Shown piece after piece: positions 10,513 through 24,012 of a stretch of DNA of 64,000 nt; the stretch's first letter is position 1; the number at the start of each line of letters is the position of its first letter. Made by a program: the position numbers and the translations under genes. The DNA is from Megascapheus bottae (lineage: Eukaryota > Chordata > Mammalia > Rodentia > Geomyidae). The stretch lies in NCBI GenBank assembly GCA_024803745.1, contig JANJXV010000030.1, forward strand, positions 6,121,001-6,185,000. The letters are read 5' to 3'. Below the pieces are notes generated by a model. The model was not told where the DNA came from and made no database searches. It saw only the letters and a program-made list of their open reading frames with translations.

Positions 10513-11965
10513 AGGAAACTGTATTAACTGGCAGAAAGACTGTTTATTTATAAATGTGTACAGATTTCTCTTGTGGTGGGGAGCATAGGGTTACATTGTA
10601 CCAGCTGGAACATTTTCATGCATTGGAGTTGGGGTATGTCTTTTTTGTTTTGTTTTGTGGGGCTCATTGGGGATTTTGTTTTTTCTATGTGTTGGGTTAT
10701 TATTTCTTTTAATGGCAGCTAAAGATATACAGATTACTGTTAAAATTGCTGGGGGTGTAACTTTTTTTAGAGATATTTTCTTGGATTATTAAGAATATGC
10801 AAGTAAGACTGGGATTTTTAAATTAAATCAAATGGCTTATCTCCAAATTCTGGACTCATCATGAGACTATCCATCAACACTTAAAATTTTGCAAATACTA
10901 GAATTCTGCTGGTGATTTTGAATACAAAATTTGATGTTTTGACATTGGCACCTAAAACCTACATGGAATACATTTGAAATATTTCAAATTGTACATTGAA
11001 GCTAAGCTCCCTTACAAGACAACCAACCGATAAAACTTTTATTTTTATCAACTGGAATGCTTTAGTTTTTCACTGCACATTCATTCCTCATTTTTCATTC
11101 ATTTATCCTACTAATTATTTAATTTTTTTATTGTAAAGTAGTTCTTAGTATTTGCTTTTATTTTTTTACTTTGATGCCTTTTAAAATTGGCATGTTTTTG
11201 TTTTCTTCCTGATTCAAAATGTGTGTGTATGTGTGTATTGTACATATGAATATATATATTTGTGTTTTTAAAAATCATAATAACCAAGTGAAACCAAGCC
11301 ATACTGTTTTTGAGCCAATTAAGAAAATTACAGTGTTTACAGTGTAGCATTTCAGGGTGGTGAAGACTCCTGAAATGATGCGCTGTATTCTAGACTACTA
11401 AAAGAAAACCACTTTCAAGCAATTGTGACGAATGTTTTTATGTTGTCTGAGAAGCAAAAGAGAAGGTAGTAGTAAGTAAAAGAAAAAAAAGAGGGAAAAA
11501 GAAAGTAGTTTTGTATTAAAGTAAAAATGTCTGGTTGTGCCAGAATGTGAGAGAAGGTAGGAAAAGTTCAACTTGAGGGTCCGTAGTAAGTTGTAGAAGG
11601 CGAAGGGGATGTGAATTTTATTTGCCTGGGTGATAAAGCCTGCAGACAAGAAGGCTGAAAAGAAGCAGTGAATTGTGCTGAAAATCTGACCAAATTAGAT
11701 CTGCGTGGGTTGGATTTATTCATAAGATGGAAAGAAGCCTAAGGAGCCCCCTGCTGGGACTCGAGTCTTCAGAGGGAGAGGAAGGACTAACCCCTTAGGT
11801 CACTAAAGATGCACAGAGGCAATCTGTTCAATGTTGACTGTTATGTGAGATACATTTGCCAGTGGAAATGAAAATTAGAGTCTATGACTGTAAATAGGTC
11901 AGTCAAATGATTTCTTTGTATAAATGAGTTATACAATTAAAAAAGCACACACATAATCACCCTGA
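10513..11965 (+). other. NET1: NET1 3' untranslated region (end estimated)
   Basis: AT-rich sequence follows the stop codon. ATTAAA at 11936-11941 is the most plausible distal poly(A) signal, with a GT/T-rich stretch about 25-50 bases further on. Other weak signals exist upstream (for example ATTAAA near 10823), so a shorter 3' UTR is possible. Confidence 0.55.
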
Positions 11966-13200
11966 AAGTTTCTTGCCTGGTGGATCTTTTGAGAGCCTCT
12001 CTGGGACTTGGTGGAATGGGCATTAGTTGACAAACCTTACCAAAGTTACAAACATCACAAATAATTAAACTTTTGAAATTCATTGTTGCATAGAAAGGTT
12101 CATTTAGCACATGTCGTGAATCTAATCTTTTAAGGACTCAGTGTAATCAGAAATAGCAGTTGTGTTCATGATCTCTGCCCCCACTTTCTGTTTTCTTTCT
12201 CAGTCCTAAAGTATTCACCCCCCCCCCTTTGTCTGGATTATTTGATAGTATTTGAGCCCATACACTCTGTTTCCTCATCCTATACACTTTTTCTCTACCA
12301 CACAAACATACAATCCATGTGAGCTGAAGCAATGATATACAACAATCATTGCCTATTAGTTTGCTCTCTGTAGCCCAGAGATATAAGTGGAAAATTCAAG
12401 AAGGAAATAGTTCATGACTTATATTGCCCATTCTTTTGAGTAGCATGACAAAAACCTCATTACTGCCCAGAGTTTCCATGCTGTATATATTACCTACCCA
12501 TTTGTCACAAAGCGGCCATCTTGGTTACCAGATGAACTGAAATGGCATCACTGTCCTTGTGTTCAAGTGATCCTTGTTTGATTGAATGGTGGTCCCCAGA
12601 AAGCAGTGGTATAAAAGCGGTATCAGTCATAGAAGGGTAGAAAGGCAATAGAAAACAGAGTTGGTACTATCCATGCATGTTCAGGCATTTCCTGGAAGCC
12701 AGTACATCCCCTGTGGAAGAGGAAGGACCACAAGAAAACCTCCAGGTCTCCTGGGTTAGCGCCTCTATTCATCCTGTCAGTTTCCAAGGGAAATTCGGAG
12801 CCAGCTTGATGACTACCTTAGCTATCTTTAATGTTTGTTTAGTTACATAAACCAAGTAAGACCACATTCGCTAGGTTTAAAGGATTTCTATAGAATTCCA
12901 CTTTCACAGTGGCTACTGTTGGGGACAAGCATAAGGCTGTCTGGTTCCTTCTTTCCTTGGACAAGCCAAGCAGGAGGAGATCCCCCAGTTTGATCTAGGA
13001 GCCTATGGAGTATTGAATCTGCTTATCTCTTTGCCAACTAGTTGAGGAATTTTACAACCAATCTTGTTTCATTTTTGTTCCCTACCACTTTTCTGCTGTA
13101 TCTATTGCAAGGACCTATTTTTCGTTTTTGAATATTTTCATTATCTTGAAGTAGTTGCACCAAAGAATTTCCATTCAGCAGAGCAGTTTATGAAAACTGC
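11966..13200. other. intergenic, no gene seen
   Basis: AT-rich unique-looking sequence just past NET1. The only structure I see is a short C run near 12219-12228. No coding frame of note. Confidence 0.5.
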
Positions 13201-13209
13201 ATCTTGATC

Positions 13210-13375
13210 AATATTGCCCCTTTCAACATTCTCACCTACCCCTTCCACTCTCCCCTCTTTTGTTTATAGGTTATATATTGGATTAATTTTTCATTTTTAC
13301 TGTTATGATATACAGAGGGATTACAGTTGCATAAGTCAGTTAATAAGTACATTTCTTTTTGGACAATAGACAATT
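13210..13375 (-). repeat. LINE-1-like 3'-end remnant
   Basis: 'Tatgatatacagagggatta' followed by 'cagttgcataagtcagttaa' and 'acatttctttttggac' recurs in related form at 27.5 kb, 30.3 kb and (complement) 43.1 kb, next to A-rich ends. I read the family as LINE 3' ends in this species, in antisense here. The assignment is by pattern only. Confidence 0.4.
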
Positions 13376-13440
13376 ATTTTTGAGGATTGAGCCCATGCAT
13401 TCTAAACATGCACTCCACTGCTACTGAGCTGAATTTTATC
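13370..13440 (-). repeat. diverged ID-like monomer
   Basis: 'Gaggattgagcccatgcatt' and 'catgcactccactgctactg' resemble the complement of the tRNA-like ID head, strongly diverged. Confidence 0.4.
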
Positions 13441-13829
13441 CAGAAATCTTCATACTGAAAAGAACTCATTACAGTAACTACTCCCAGCTATTCTCTCGAT
13501 CCTGGGCTCAGCTCAGAAGCCATCCCCTGAGAGGTGGCTCTTGGCTTGGCAGGGCACGGACCATTCATTCATCAAAGCCAGCAGGATATGGAACATCGCC
13601 TGGTGAAGTGGTTTGCTTTTGGATAGGGTGGAGACGGAAGAGACCGTTGTTAACAGGAGGGAAAATGTCCATCTGGGCTGGAAGGAGGGTGGTGTGAACC
13701 TGCAGGATATGGAAATGGAAAGGTAGCTGGCAGCAGAACCATGAGCCCCGAATCATAGGAGGCGGAGTTGAGTCTCCACAAAATAAATCTCTCCTTCGGT
13801 CCCTGCTCGTGAAATATAAGTTCTTCTGA

Positions 13830-14163
13830 ACCTATACTCTTAAGTCCATTTGTTGAAACTGGCCAATGAGGCATCAAGAAGTAAAACTTCCATCAGGTGA
13901 ATCATTCAGTCCTTATAAAGAGCTTGAAGGAGATTTTTCTCTTCTGTCCCTTGTACTATGTGAGGACATAGCATTTCTTCCAGAGGACAAAGGAAACAAG
14001 GCCACCATCTTGGAAAGAAAGAAGACCTCTCCTCAGGCATTGGATCTACCAGCACCTTGACTTCAGATTTGCCAGCCTCAAAACCATGAGATAAATCTCT
14101 GTTAATTATAAAGTTTCCAGCCCTCTGAATTTGGTTATAGTGGCACAAATGATTTAACTACGA
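13830..14163 (+). mobile_element. MaLR (MST/MLT1-type) LTR relic, sense
   Basis: Ordered landmarks of the mammalian MaLR LTR are present: 'tgtgaggacatag', 'aaggccaccatcttggaa', 'tctaccagcaccttgacttc', 'ccagcctcaaaaccatgag', 'ataaatctctgttaattata', 'ttggttatagtggcac'. Old solo LTR relic with no coding content. Confidence 0.75.
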
Positions 14164-16490
14164 GACATCCAGACGATGGAATATTATTCAGTACTAAAAA
14201 GAAAATACGCCACAGAATGACATAGGGGGACAGTAAGAGACTATAACTATAACTGACAGGCTCCCCACTGCACAATTCTAACTCTGACATTGCAGAAAAA
14301 ACGAAATTATGGAGATAGTAAGAAGAAAGATAGTCAAGGTTTTAGAGAGAGCGAACATAAGCCAAGTGCACGAGATTTGTAGGGGAATAAAGCTACTCTT
14401 GCATGATTTGGGGTAATCATAGGTTATGACTATTATAAGCATTATGCATTCGTGGAAACCCAGAGACTGTCCAATGCCCAGCACTGAAAGTTCCCAGCAG
14501 CCTGCTGTCCACTGTGGCCTCTGAGGATCCGTGCTAGGTCAGAGCCCACCAGCTAGCATGGAGGAAGCACTGTGGAGAGGCTATTGATAACCTGGTACTG
14601 TACACCCTTGAGGGCAGGAGCCTAGAGGGGCCCTGAATTTAGTAGTGCACGGTTGAACTGTGAACGTAAACATCTTTTCTTCCCCAGACCCAGAAAAAAA
14701 AAATATATATGGCATTTGTACACTTCCTTCAAGTCATATCCACACCGACGGAATCGAATGCTCTACAAAGTCATCTGGGCAGATCCATCGGTCTGGAAGT
14801 CAGCTATTTCCTGGGACTCTAAGTCCAGAGACTCAGGATCCCTTCAGGAGCTGCCCCACCTCCAGCTAAGCAAACCTCCCACTGAACACAAATGGGCAGT
14901 CTTCCACAGGCAGGACTCTAAGTCCATCTCAGCAGCAGTGCTGCGTCTAGGCCAGAAAAGGACTCCTAGACGCAGTCGAGACTGTGTTGGTTAACTGGGC
15001 TGTATTCCAGCAAAGCTGGGTGTGTTTGCCTCTCCTTTCTGAGAGAGGCTGCCCTCTCTCCAGCAGTCCTCATACCTCATCCCCAGAAGCGCTGGGTGAT
15101 GAGATCAGGCTGCTTGTCTTCGGTGGATTGCATTTCTCTTCCCCTCCAGGCCCCGCTCTCCACCATTCAAACCTCAGCTGTCAGTTGAGCGTGACTTGAG
15201 AGGTTGGCATCGAGCCTCCCTCCATGCCTGGAAACTGCTGCAGGGCTGGAAAAAAAAAAGCACGTTATCTGAATCACTTAACCTTTGCCAACTTAACCAA
15301 GGCCCTTCCCTTCCCACCTATCTCCCCAGGCTCAGACCTGTGCAGGTCTCTCCCAGAGATTTCTAATGGAAACTAAGCTTTCCACTCTACAGCCCAGAGA
15401 AATGCGAAGATTCTGTGAAGAGGAAGGATAAGGAGGAACAGGAGCAAACCAAGAGGAATTTTTAGGGCCAGGGAGCAAGGAGACAAGGCAGACCAGGCCT
15501 GTGTGGACTGGCTGGAGAGGAAGGAGAAGGAGGCATGTAGGCAGACCACTTCCTCCACTTTGTTTCTTTGGTTCTGGCTCAAGTCTCAAGTGCTCAAGTT
15601 AAGTTACTCTCTGTGAAGACAGGAGGCGGGGTGGCAGCATCTCTGCCTCCACAGAATGCGCATAATCTAAGACTGCCATGAAGCGGACCACAGGGCAGCC
15701 CTAGAACAGGCTGGAAAACCAGGTGTATAAATGAGTGCAGAGCCTGTAGTTTTTCCGAGCATCTCAATGTATGTGTATACGCCTTTCCAGGGTGGCAGAT
15801 AGAGCTGAGAACACAAACCTAGCCTTTAAATTCAGATACTGGGAGGATTATGAGACCCACATGTTCTTTGCAGACATCCACCCATCCCAGGAGGTAAAGG
15901 CCTTCCAAAACAAAGGAAAATGACACATCTGTCTATAAATACACACTCGTGCACACCCTATCAGAGCACAAGCAGGGAGGGATCCCAAAAAGCCATGAAA
16001 TTACATTTGCCTCCAGCAAAGGCATATGAGACAAACTTTTCCACAAATGGAAACTATTTCTGTTGTTCTGTGCTTTCTCTCTCTCCCTCTGTCTGGGTGA
16101 ACCCCCACTCATTCCTCACACTCAACGGAGCCAGCCTGGCTTCCTGAGTCCCCACAGAGCCCCTCAGTCTGGCCATTGGTCCTCCACTCACCCCAGACAG
16201 GGCCTACCCCCTCTGATACTGCCTTCTCCCCAAGTTGAATACCACCTTTTCTACTGATCTCCATGTTTATTAGTCTTTTGTGTTCCCCACGTTTACTCCT
16301 CTGCCTGATGTGGGAGGTTTGGGGCTGTTAGTTGTCTGCAGGAACCATAACGACTTCATGATTTCAGGCCTGCATGTTGAAAGTTCCTGGCAGAAGGAAC
16401 AAAGCTGCTCAGAAACCCAGAGCCTTGCAGGTCTGAGAGGGCTCCATGGTAGCCAGTCTTCACCAGAGCTCCAGGGATATCACCTCCTAG
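14164..16490. other. intergenic, no gene seen
   Basis: Begins with a short LINE-like piece near 14170-14210 ('gatggaatattattcagtac'). The longest frames (113 codons or fewer) lack recognisable motifs or splice context. Otherwise unremarkable. Confidence 0.45.
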
Positions 16491-16494
16491 GAGT

Positions 16495-16900
16495 TCAGCA
16501 TGGACTGAACGGGTCCAATAGAATGAGAGGGAAGTGACAAAGTATGGCTTCTGAAGTCAGGTCATGAACGACGTTGCCAGCCCCTGCTTTCCCGCCCTTG
16601 CATCCCTTGCTCGAGTGTCATGATGAAGACTCAAGCTGCCCTAGGAGGAGATGGCTGGGGGAGCAATCGTCTTGAAGACAGCCATCCCAGCTTGCCCACC
16701 GTGTGAAGTGGCCCCTGTCACGCCTTCAGATGACACGGCTACACTACACCTAGTCTCTTGACTCTAACCCCAAGAGAGGTTCTGGGATAAAACCCCTCAG
16801 CTAAGTTTCCTAAGAGAAATTATGAGTTAATGCATATTTATTGCTGTTTAAGCCACAGGCCCTTAAGATGTCTGTTATGAAGCAATAGATAACTAAAACT
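16495..16900 (+). mobile_element. MLT1-type MaLR LTR relic, sense
   Basis: Starts 'gtccaatagaatgagagg', passes 'cttctgaagtcaggtcatga', 'tgaagactcaagctgcccta' and 'ccttcagatgacac', and ends 'gaagcaatagataactaa', which is the landmark order of MLT1 LTRs. No coding potential. Confidence 0.75.
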
Positions 16901-18310
16901 GAGGCACGCAGGGCTAGGATACAGCAATAATGACAGCCCCACAGGAAAGCTGGTACAGCCACCGATCACCAGTATTGTAGGAGGTGGACCAAACCTGGAA
17001 GAATAAACGGTAAGTCATTTCAGGAAGAGACATTGAAGCCTGGTCTTCTGAGGCCCAAAACTGAAAAGCAGGCCACATCCACAGCCACGGGACATTATTT
17101 GTGGTCTGAGGCCTGAGGCCTGCCCCCTCTGTTCCTAAAGCCTGTGTTCCAGTGGACACAGGCAAGGAATGTGCCCGTCTTTCTCAATCTCTTTTCCTGA
17201 TGCAGCTGGAGAACAGACTTAAAAGGAGTCCACTTGTCAGTGGGAATATGGGTCAAGAGTGACTTCAGATTGGGAACAAAGTCAGCTCCTTTGGCTTCTT
17301 GTACACTGCCCGTTGTAGGTTCATAGAATAAGGCTCTTCTCTTTGCCCTACTTCTCTCCTCCTCTCCCTCACGTCTTTCTTCTTCCATTTCTCTCCCACT
17401 CCTAACTGCTTCTTATCATCCCAAGCTTCCATGCAGAGCAACAAGACAATTTTTTTCTTAGCATGCAGGCAGCAGCCATGGAAAGGATCTCTGCCAGTGC
17501 AGTCATGGGCATTCATTCTATTCATTCATTCATTCATTCATCCCATTTGACTTGTTCCAGTCCACCTACTCATCTCTCAGATACCAGCTTCCAGAGAACT
17601 CCCTCCTGACTTAGCCATGTGTTTTACTCTAGAAGTTAGACATGCGCTTCCTTGGAAGTCATACAGCTTCACACTTACCTAAGCCCTATTACAAGGCCTA
17701 ATATGAGTCAGTGGTGCAGTGACAAAGTTCAGACTAATCAGACGTCGATCCATACATGGGTCTGCCTGACAGAATGGCCTCTTGCTTTAGTAAGGGGCCT
17801 GGGAGTGAGATGAGGGTCGTGGTGTCTGGGAAGAGCCTATGACCTTCATCTTAATCCCATACAGTTCCCCCAGACGCTTGCTCCCGTTCATTAGCTTGGA
17901 TTCATAGCTTGGATTCAACTTCTTAGTACAGTACCACGAGAACACTGAGGCAGAGAGATATCGTCATCGAAATGTGGATCCAGGGTTGGAGTGATGTGGC
18001 TAAACTCACAGTGTAGATGCTTTTGAGACATGCTCTGGGACTCCTGGCGAGCGTGCCAAAGGCTCCGAGAGTGACCTCAGCAGCAGGGCCCTCCCGGCAA
18101 TCGAGCTGTGCCCCCCCACCCCGCCCCAAGGCAGCTTCCTCTTGCCCACAACAGGGCAGGAAGCTGTGAGAATGAATTCTGTTGGCTGTGTTTGATTTTT
18201 GTCCTTGGAAAGGCCAGGGAGGCCTGTAATATAAATCTGGTTTTAGGAAAAAATCTGTGCCAGTCCCTAACCACTTTTTCTCTGTGAACTTCTCCACGTT
18301 ATTTGTTTGC
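16901..18310. other. intergenic, no gene seen
   Basis: Contains a short (TTCA)n tract at about 17510-17541. No coding or RNA gene seen. Confidence 0.45.

Positions 18311-18391
<81 letters not shown>
18311..18391. repeat. compound (TG)n(AG)n microsatellite
   Basis: Fourteen TG units at 18311-18338 are followed by about 25 AG units at 18341-18391. Alternating purine-pyrimidine abuts a pure purine tract. Confidence 0.97.
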
Positions 18392-18393
<2 letters not shown>

Positions 18394-21300
18394 TACAATG
18401 ATGAGCTATAGAACCAAAACTAAGGAAATGTACACCCATTGAAGCAAGGCCCCTCCTGAAGCTACAAATAAATATGAAAACATATGGGGCTTGAAAGGAT
18501 TTCAGCCAAGCTTCCCTTCTCCTGCACACTGACTCTTCCAATACCCCCTAAGGAGATATGTTTGCCTTCATCAGACTACCAGGATAACTCATTTTCATAT
18601 CAGACCCTAGGATCTGATGGCACAGAAACAGCAGAAGTGAGATCACACCGCCCTGTGTTGAACAAGACAGGCAAGACTCCTTTACTGGGAATTCAACTCA
18701 AAGCCAGACAACTCAATCTGGTGTCGACCAAAGGTAGCTACGCTTCTTGCTTGAATAAAGGCACTAAGCCATTGGCACGTACTGATTTTCCCTAGGGCCC
18801 ATGAGAGCCTAAAGTTTTGTAATTGTTCCTTAGTCATACTTTCAAAAGATGTTCTTGAGTACAAACATCTTGGCCTTCTATTTTGTGGGCTCTTGGGTGA
18901 TGTTTCGTCTCTCCTGTCCCTGTTGGAATCATGCATGAACTGGCTTGCCTCGTGATGGGCTCAGGTCTTAACGATGAGGCTTGGGTTTTGAGAAAGCAAG
19001 GCACGCGTAGAAGAAACACATGTGGGCTCCAACTGCCAAGAGGCCAATTAAGTCTGTATTAGAACATTTCTGACATAGCCCGTGTCTACATACAAGAGCT
19101 GAGTCGAGTCCTTAATGCAATTTTATTCATCTATCAGATATCTATAGGTTCTGCTAAAGAATCAGTGCTTTCAGTGTTTGCAAAGTCACTGAAGAAGTGT
19201 TATCATAAGCCACATATCAGAGGTGTTGTCTGCAGCAAAGCTAATAATGTATTGCTTAGCTGGGATCTCCAACATTAGTGATTTTTTTTAAGTTAACTAG
19301 AGCAAGTGAATCTACAGAACTTATTTAGGTTTGTCCTTTCACCCTGGTCTTTATCATTTCTGTGGCTATCTCAAACTCTGCTGGTTTTAGCTTGATCAAG
19401 CCTTGAGAGGCTCCTCCTCTATAAACATTCTGGCTTTGTGACCTAATCTGATATTTTATGACAAAGATCTTAAGAGAGGCTGAAGAAAGCACTCAGCATT
19501 GTTTTAATGGGTAATAAGTTAAAGGCTCAGCGTTTATTTGACTTTTGACCCCTTGTTACAGTCCTCACCAGCCCTCCCTTCTGCCCCCAGTTTCCTGACC
19601 AGGAGATTCTTCCTCTGTTCCTGGAGATATTAATTCATCCAATAAAGTGTTGGCATGAAATGCTACCTCCAGACTTCGACTCCAGTTGTCCAAGGATCCT
19701 GAAGACGCCTGTCTCAGGGGTTGGTCCGTGCTCTCTCATTTGTCTGTCCTTCATGGCCCCCTGGGAAACCTCACATTTCACTGAGGGCCCCAGCTCAGTG
19801 TTTCAGAGAGGAATGTCACCTGAGTGGCTCTGTAAGCCTTCACAGATTTTAGCTGAAGCTCCCGGACACCCCCGAAAACTTAGCAAATCATCACACCACC
19901 TTCCGGAGACTGGGGCAGGATTCCACCAATCAGATCTTGGAGATGCTCTGTTTCCTGTTCCAGTGTCCTCAGTTTTAGGCATTGGGCACCCCAGAAATAG
20001 AATATGGAGTAAGAAGGACTGGGTTTGGAGAAAAATCACTGGCCTCACTGTCCAGGCCCAGTAGACTCTATCTAAGCTTATAATGTCTAACGGGACCTCC
20101 AGACAAACTTCTGGAGTTACATCGTCCAAGCGCCTTGGTTTCAGAGCCTACCTAAGCTTACCAGAATGCCTGTTGAGATCTTCTTCCTCTTTGGTCCATT
20201 CTGGAGTTAGGCTGACCTCCAGGTCCAATTTCCTCACACCTCAAGGACAAAAAGTACTCTTCTTTTTTCACACTTCAGCTAAACTGTACCAAGCATCCAA
20301 AATTTCCACACTTCTTTGCCTTCCCTTAAGGAGGCTAAAAGAATAAAAATCTATAGGCTACCAACAAAAAGAGGCCCTTAGCTCCTTTCCCCATGAATAA
20401 AACCACAGGTTGGTAGTTCCTAAGAAGCTTTTGCAAAGCTTTAGAGAAATGACTCTGAAGGACTGGAACTCTTCATCAGAAAGTTTCACCTATGGCTGAG
20501 ACTAGCCTTGTGCCTGTCTTGTGTATTGACTTCTGGGACCGGAGGCAGGTCCTGAAACAACTGTTACTGTGTCTCATTTGAGGGCACACTCTTCACCTGA
20601 GGATATTGCAAGAGCCAAGGTAGGGGACAATCAGTGGGACCAGAATCAGAGAGGAGGACTTCATGGCTTTGGGTCAAACCAATTTTCATTCTGTGTCTCT
20701 ACCACCTTCTCTTGGGAAACTTTGCTCAATCAAGTCCCCTCCTCCACAGCCTTTATCTCCTCCTTAGGAAAACTACAGATTTTAATTATATCAAATGTTG
20801 ACTCCTGGGGTACCACGAATACAGTTTTGTATTTTAAAACATGGGTCTACTTGATATTTTCTCATCTATACTCTTCCTGTGCTAAAGAAGTAGATTTTTA
20901 AATAAACACTTAATCATTGTAAGCAGTGGAGACCTGGCTTCCTTTTTGTTAAAAATAAAAGGAAACACTCACATGAAACAAGTTGCAATCAAAATGTTAA
21001 AAGGCTCTGCTTAGATATTTTTGTCTGGGAAGGAAGGTTGTGCCTGCACCTTTTCTGTGTGTGAGTTCTAAAATCATCTTAGATGCCATCACAGGTACAG
21101 AATCAACATTTAAGTATATGCTAGATTTCAACCCCTCTGTCATCTTTTTTTAGGACTGCCATGTGGATTATTTTCTGTTTCTTCCATTTCTTTCCTACCT
21201 ACTCTCTATACTTCCTTTAAATAATTATAATATACAAAAATACAATCCACTACTCTAAATGTGCATTTTTTAAAGGCCATTTTTTTTTCCTTTCTTTCTT

Positions 21301-22260
21301 TTTCCACCACAGAAAAGAGACCAGCATTGTGTTCAGGGAGAGATAAAGAGCTCTGTTTGCAAAGTACCTCCTGCTGGCCCTGATAGATATCATGGTGGTT
21401 CCTGACAGGAAATCGCCCTATGCCTCGTGGAAAACCTAGAGGAGGAAGCAGAGCTGCCCCAATGGACATGGCCAGCCTTCACTCAAAGTCCCATGGTGAA
21501 GAAAATTCCATCGTCTCAGGCCATGGTCCTGAGGCCGTGGTGGTAAAAGCTAACGGGCACTGCCACAACAGCAAGCCTGTGAGGAAACACAGAGGGATCC
21601 CTCCTACTGTGTCCTTTTTGCCAGTCCATCAGTCCCCAAGTGGTTTTCGGTAACAACCTGATAAAGACATAGGAGGACAAGGAATCAGTCTTCCTTTGTC
21701 CCCAAATGAGTCGCCATGGCTGAGGGCCTCTCTCTGCCCTAAAAACTAACTGGACTCCAACGAGGGAAATCTTGACCCTCTTCTCCTATTCTGTCATTTC
21801 TTCTGCCCTTCCAGGTTCCTTCAGAGGTGGCACCAAGATTACAGTCCACCTATCTCCTGTGACAGAGCCTCTGCTTGCTTCTCTGTCTTCCTATCTCCTC
21901 TAGTCAGCGGGAGGCTCCACCAAACTTGTTGTCCAGTCTCTTCTAGAAGCTGAGACCTCCAAAGCCCCCGAGAGTGGCTGACCCACTCTTTAATGGCCTC
22001 ACAAGTCACCCCAAGGGCTTTCTCCCCAGCTGATGCAAAGAATGCCCTTTGTCCATCTCCCCTATCCTGAAGGGCCATGACTCAGCCCTTGCATGAGCCA
22101 GAGTTCAGTTACAGAGCAAAGAACAAAATCCTACCCAGTCCTTCTCTGCCTGGGGCAGGAAGACCATGAACCAAGGACCCTGAAGGACTCTGCGTGCTGA
22201 CAGGAGATCAAGTGAGAAGCAGGAGGCCCCACCTGAAGATGTTATCTTACTTAAAAGCAG
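18392..22260. other. long intergenic stretch, no gene seen
   Basis: About 3.9 kb with few recognisable repeats. Frames up to 134 codons occur but show no family motif. A modest run of open frames at 19.66-20.9 kb and 21.42-21.65 kb has no partner exons or promoter that I can support. Confidence 0.4.
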
Positions 22261-22266
22261 GAAGTG

Positions 22267-22390
22267 ACTGGACGAGGGAATGCCTGTAATCCCAACACTT
22301 GAGTGGCTAGGTTGGACGCTACAGTAAGTTCAAACCCTGAGCTACCTAGTAAGGCCCCGTCAAAAAAAAGAAAGAAAAAGAAAAAGGAAA
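22267..22390 (+). repeat. B1-like SINE
   Basis: 'Gggaatgcctgtaatcccaa', 'cacttgagtggctaggttgg' and 'aaggccccgtc' followed by an A-rich tail follow the 7SL-derived order in sense orientation. Confidence 0.65.
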
Positions 22391-22574
22391 CGTGATTATT
22401 TTCAGGATATTTCTTTCCTTATTCGTTACCTCTGTGGCCCAGGAAATTTTTTCTCATAGCTGGAGGGATCTTTGAGAAGATCTGTTCCAACAGCTTCCAA
22501 CTCTTTCCCTCCCCAGGATTGCTCCTTCTATTCCTGGAGAAACTTCTATGTGTTTGCTTCGTTTCGCTTTGTTT

Positions 22575-22794
22575 GGGATGCCAATCCTGGAGTTTGAACT
22601 CTGAGCCTGAGAACTGTCACTAAGCATCCTTGCTCAAGGCTACCACTTTCCCATTCCAGCCACAGCTCTACTGGCGTTTTGGTAGTTAATTGGAGATAAG
22701 CGTCTTGCTGGCTTTCCTGCAGGGCTGGTTTCAAAATACAGTTCTCAGCCTCCTGAGTAGTTAGGATCACAGGCGTGAGCCACCAGCATCCAGC
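22575..22794 (-). repeat. B1-dID composite SINE
   Basis: Complement of a 7SL head ('cctcctgagtagttaggatc', 'acaggcgtgagccacc' at the right) joined to an ID-like body ('tgctcaaggctaccac', 'gccacagctctactggc' at the left). Confidence 0.8.
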
Positions 22795-22964
22795 TTAAAA
22801 ATCTTTTTTTTTGCCAAACAAACCATAATGATGTATAATGATTTATTTACTTTCTTTAGATTCATCAAGGGCATGAGAGAGAAGAACTCATCAGATAGTT
22901 GGGCAAGGCTGGGAAAACTCACTGACATTTTTCACCTTCTTTATAGTAGTTTCTTAGGACAGTG

Positions 22965-23565
22965 TATGCAAATACCAAAAGTTTGATGGCTATGATCCTG
23001 CCACAGCTCTGGAAACCAGAAATCTAAAGTCAAGGCGTGTATGAAGTTGGCTCCTACTAGAAGTTCTGAGGGTGACTGTAATCCAAGCCCCCTTCCTGAG
23101 TCAGGGAGTTTATAGAAATTCCTGGGAGTTTCTCAACTTGTGATAACTCATTCCACTATCTGCCTCCTTCTTCACATGGTCTCCTCCCTGTCTTGGGGTC
23201 TATTTTCTCTCCTCTCTTCTCATCTCCTCTTCCCTCACTTCCCCTTTTCCCTCCTCTTCCCTCTCCTCTCTTCTCCTCTTTTTCTCTGTCCCCTGCCCTC
23301 CCCTCCCTTCCCTTCTCTTCTTCCTCTACTCCCCTTCCCTTCTCTCTCCTCTCCTCTCTCCCTTCTCCCCTCCTCCTTCTCAGGACAACAAGCATTCAAT
23401 TCAGGGCCTACCTTTGCTCCAGAGCCATCTCATGCCATGGTCTGTATCTATCAAGAGGCTATTTCTTAGTAAGGTCACATTCACAGAAGCTAGGGGTTAA
23501 AACACAGCATATTTGGGGAAAGACTCCATTCAACCCACTCTATCATTTTACTGTAAGTTCCACAT
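22965..23565 (-). mobile_element. MaLR LTR relic, antisense, interrupted by a CT tract
   Basis: The flanks read as the complement of a MaLR LTR: 'atgcaaataccaaaagtttg' and 'ccacagctctggaaacc' on the left, 'acattcacagaagctagggg' on the right. The middle is occupied by a pyrimidine tract at 23202-23382. Confidence 0.6.
23202..23382. repeat. CT-rich polypyrimidine tract
   Basis: About 180 bases almost wholly C and T on this strand, in irregular TCCTCT/CCCTT units, within an antisense MaLR relic. The long frames it creates on both strands are low-complexity artefacts. Confidence 0.9.
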
Positions 23566-23819
23566 GAACAAAGGCTGAATCGGTCCTGATCTCCATGATA
23601 ACACAAGCTCCTTGGCAACTGGCATTCAAAAACATTTACCAAGTGAATATATGAATTCTAATAGGAGGCAAAGACGTTTGACTTTATTTTCCCCCTTCTG
23701 TTTGGTGAGGTAAGTTGTACCTCTTGCTGTGGTTTGTCCTTCAGAGTTCACAGTCTAGAAGCCCGGTTCTGTGCAATGGTGCTGCTGGGAACTTTACGAA
23801 GTAGGGTCTAGATGGATAC

Positions 23820-23905
23820 CAGTGGCTGACATCTGTAATGGGAGCCACTTAGAAGGCTGAGATTTGAAGATCACCATTCAAAGGCAGCCACAGGTTACCA
23901 TGCCC
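23820..23905 (+). repeat. B1-like SINE head fragment
   Basis: 'Ccagtggctgacatctgtaa', then 'ttagaaggctgagatttgaa': a diverged 7SL-type head in sense orientation within the MaLR relic. Confidence 0.5.
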
Positions 23906-24012
23906 ACCACAGATTAAAGCACTCTTCATTACATTCATTCAAATGGGATTGGCTACTGAGAGTATTGTAAACCAAGGTCACCCTTTTTTTTAAATCTTTT
24001 AAAAAAAAATTT

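Noticed and set aside
21420..21653. 77-codon basic frame that looked protein-like
   Set aside because: No matching family, no exon partners and no conserved start context.
23140..23567. Serine/proline/leucine-rich frames
   Set aside because: Products of the CT-rich tract.
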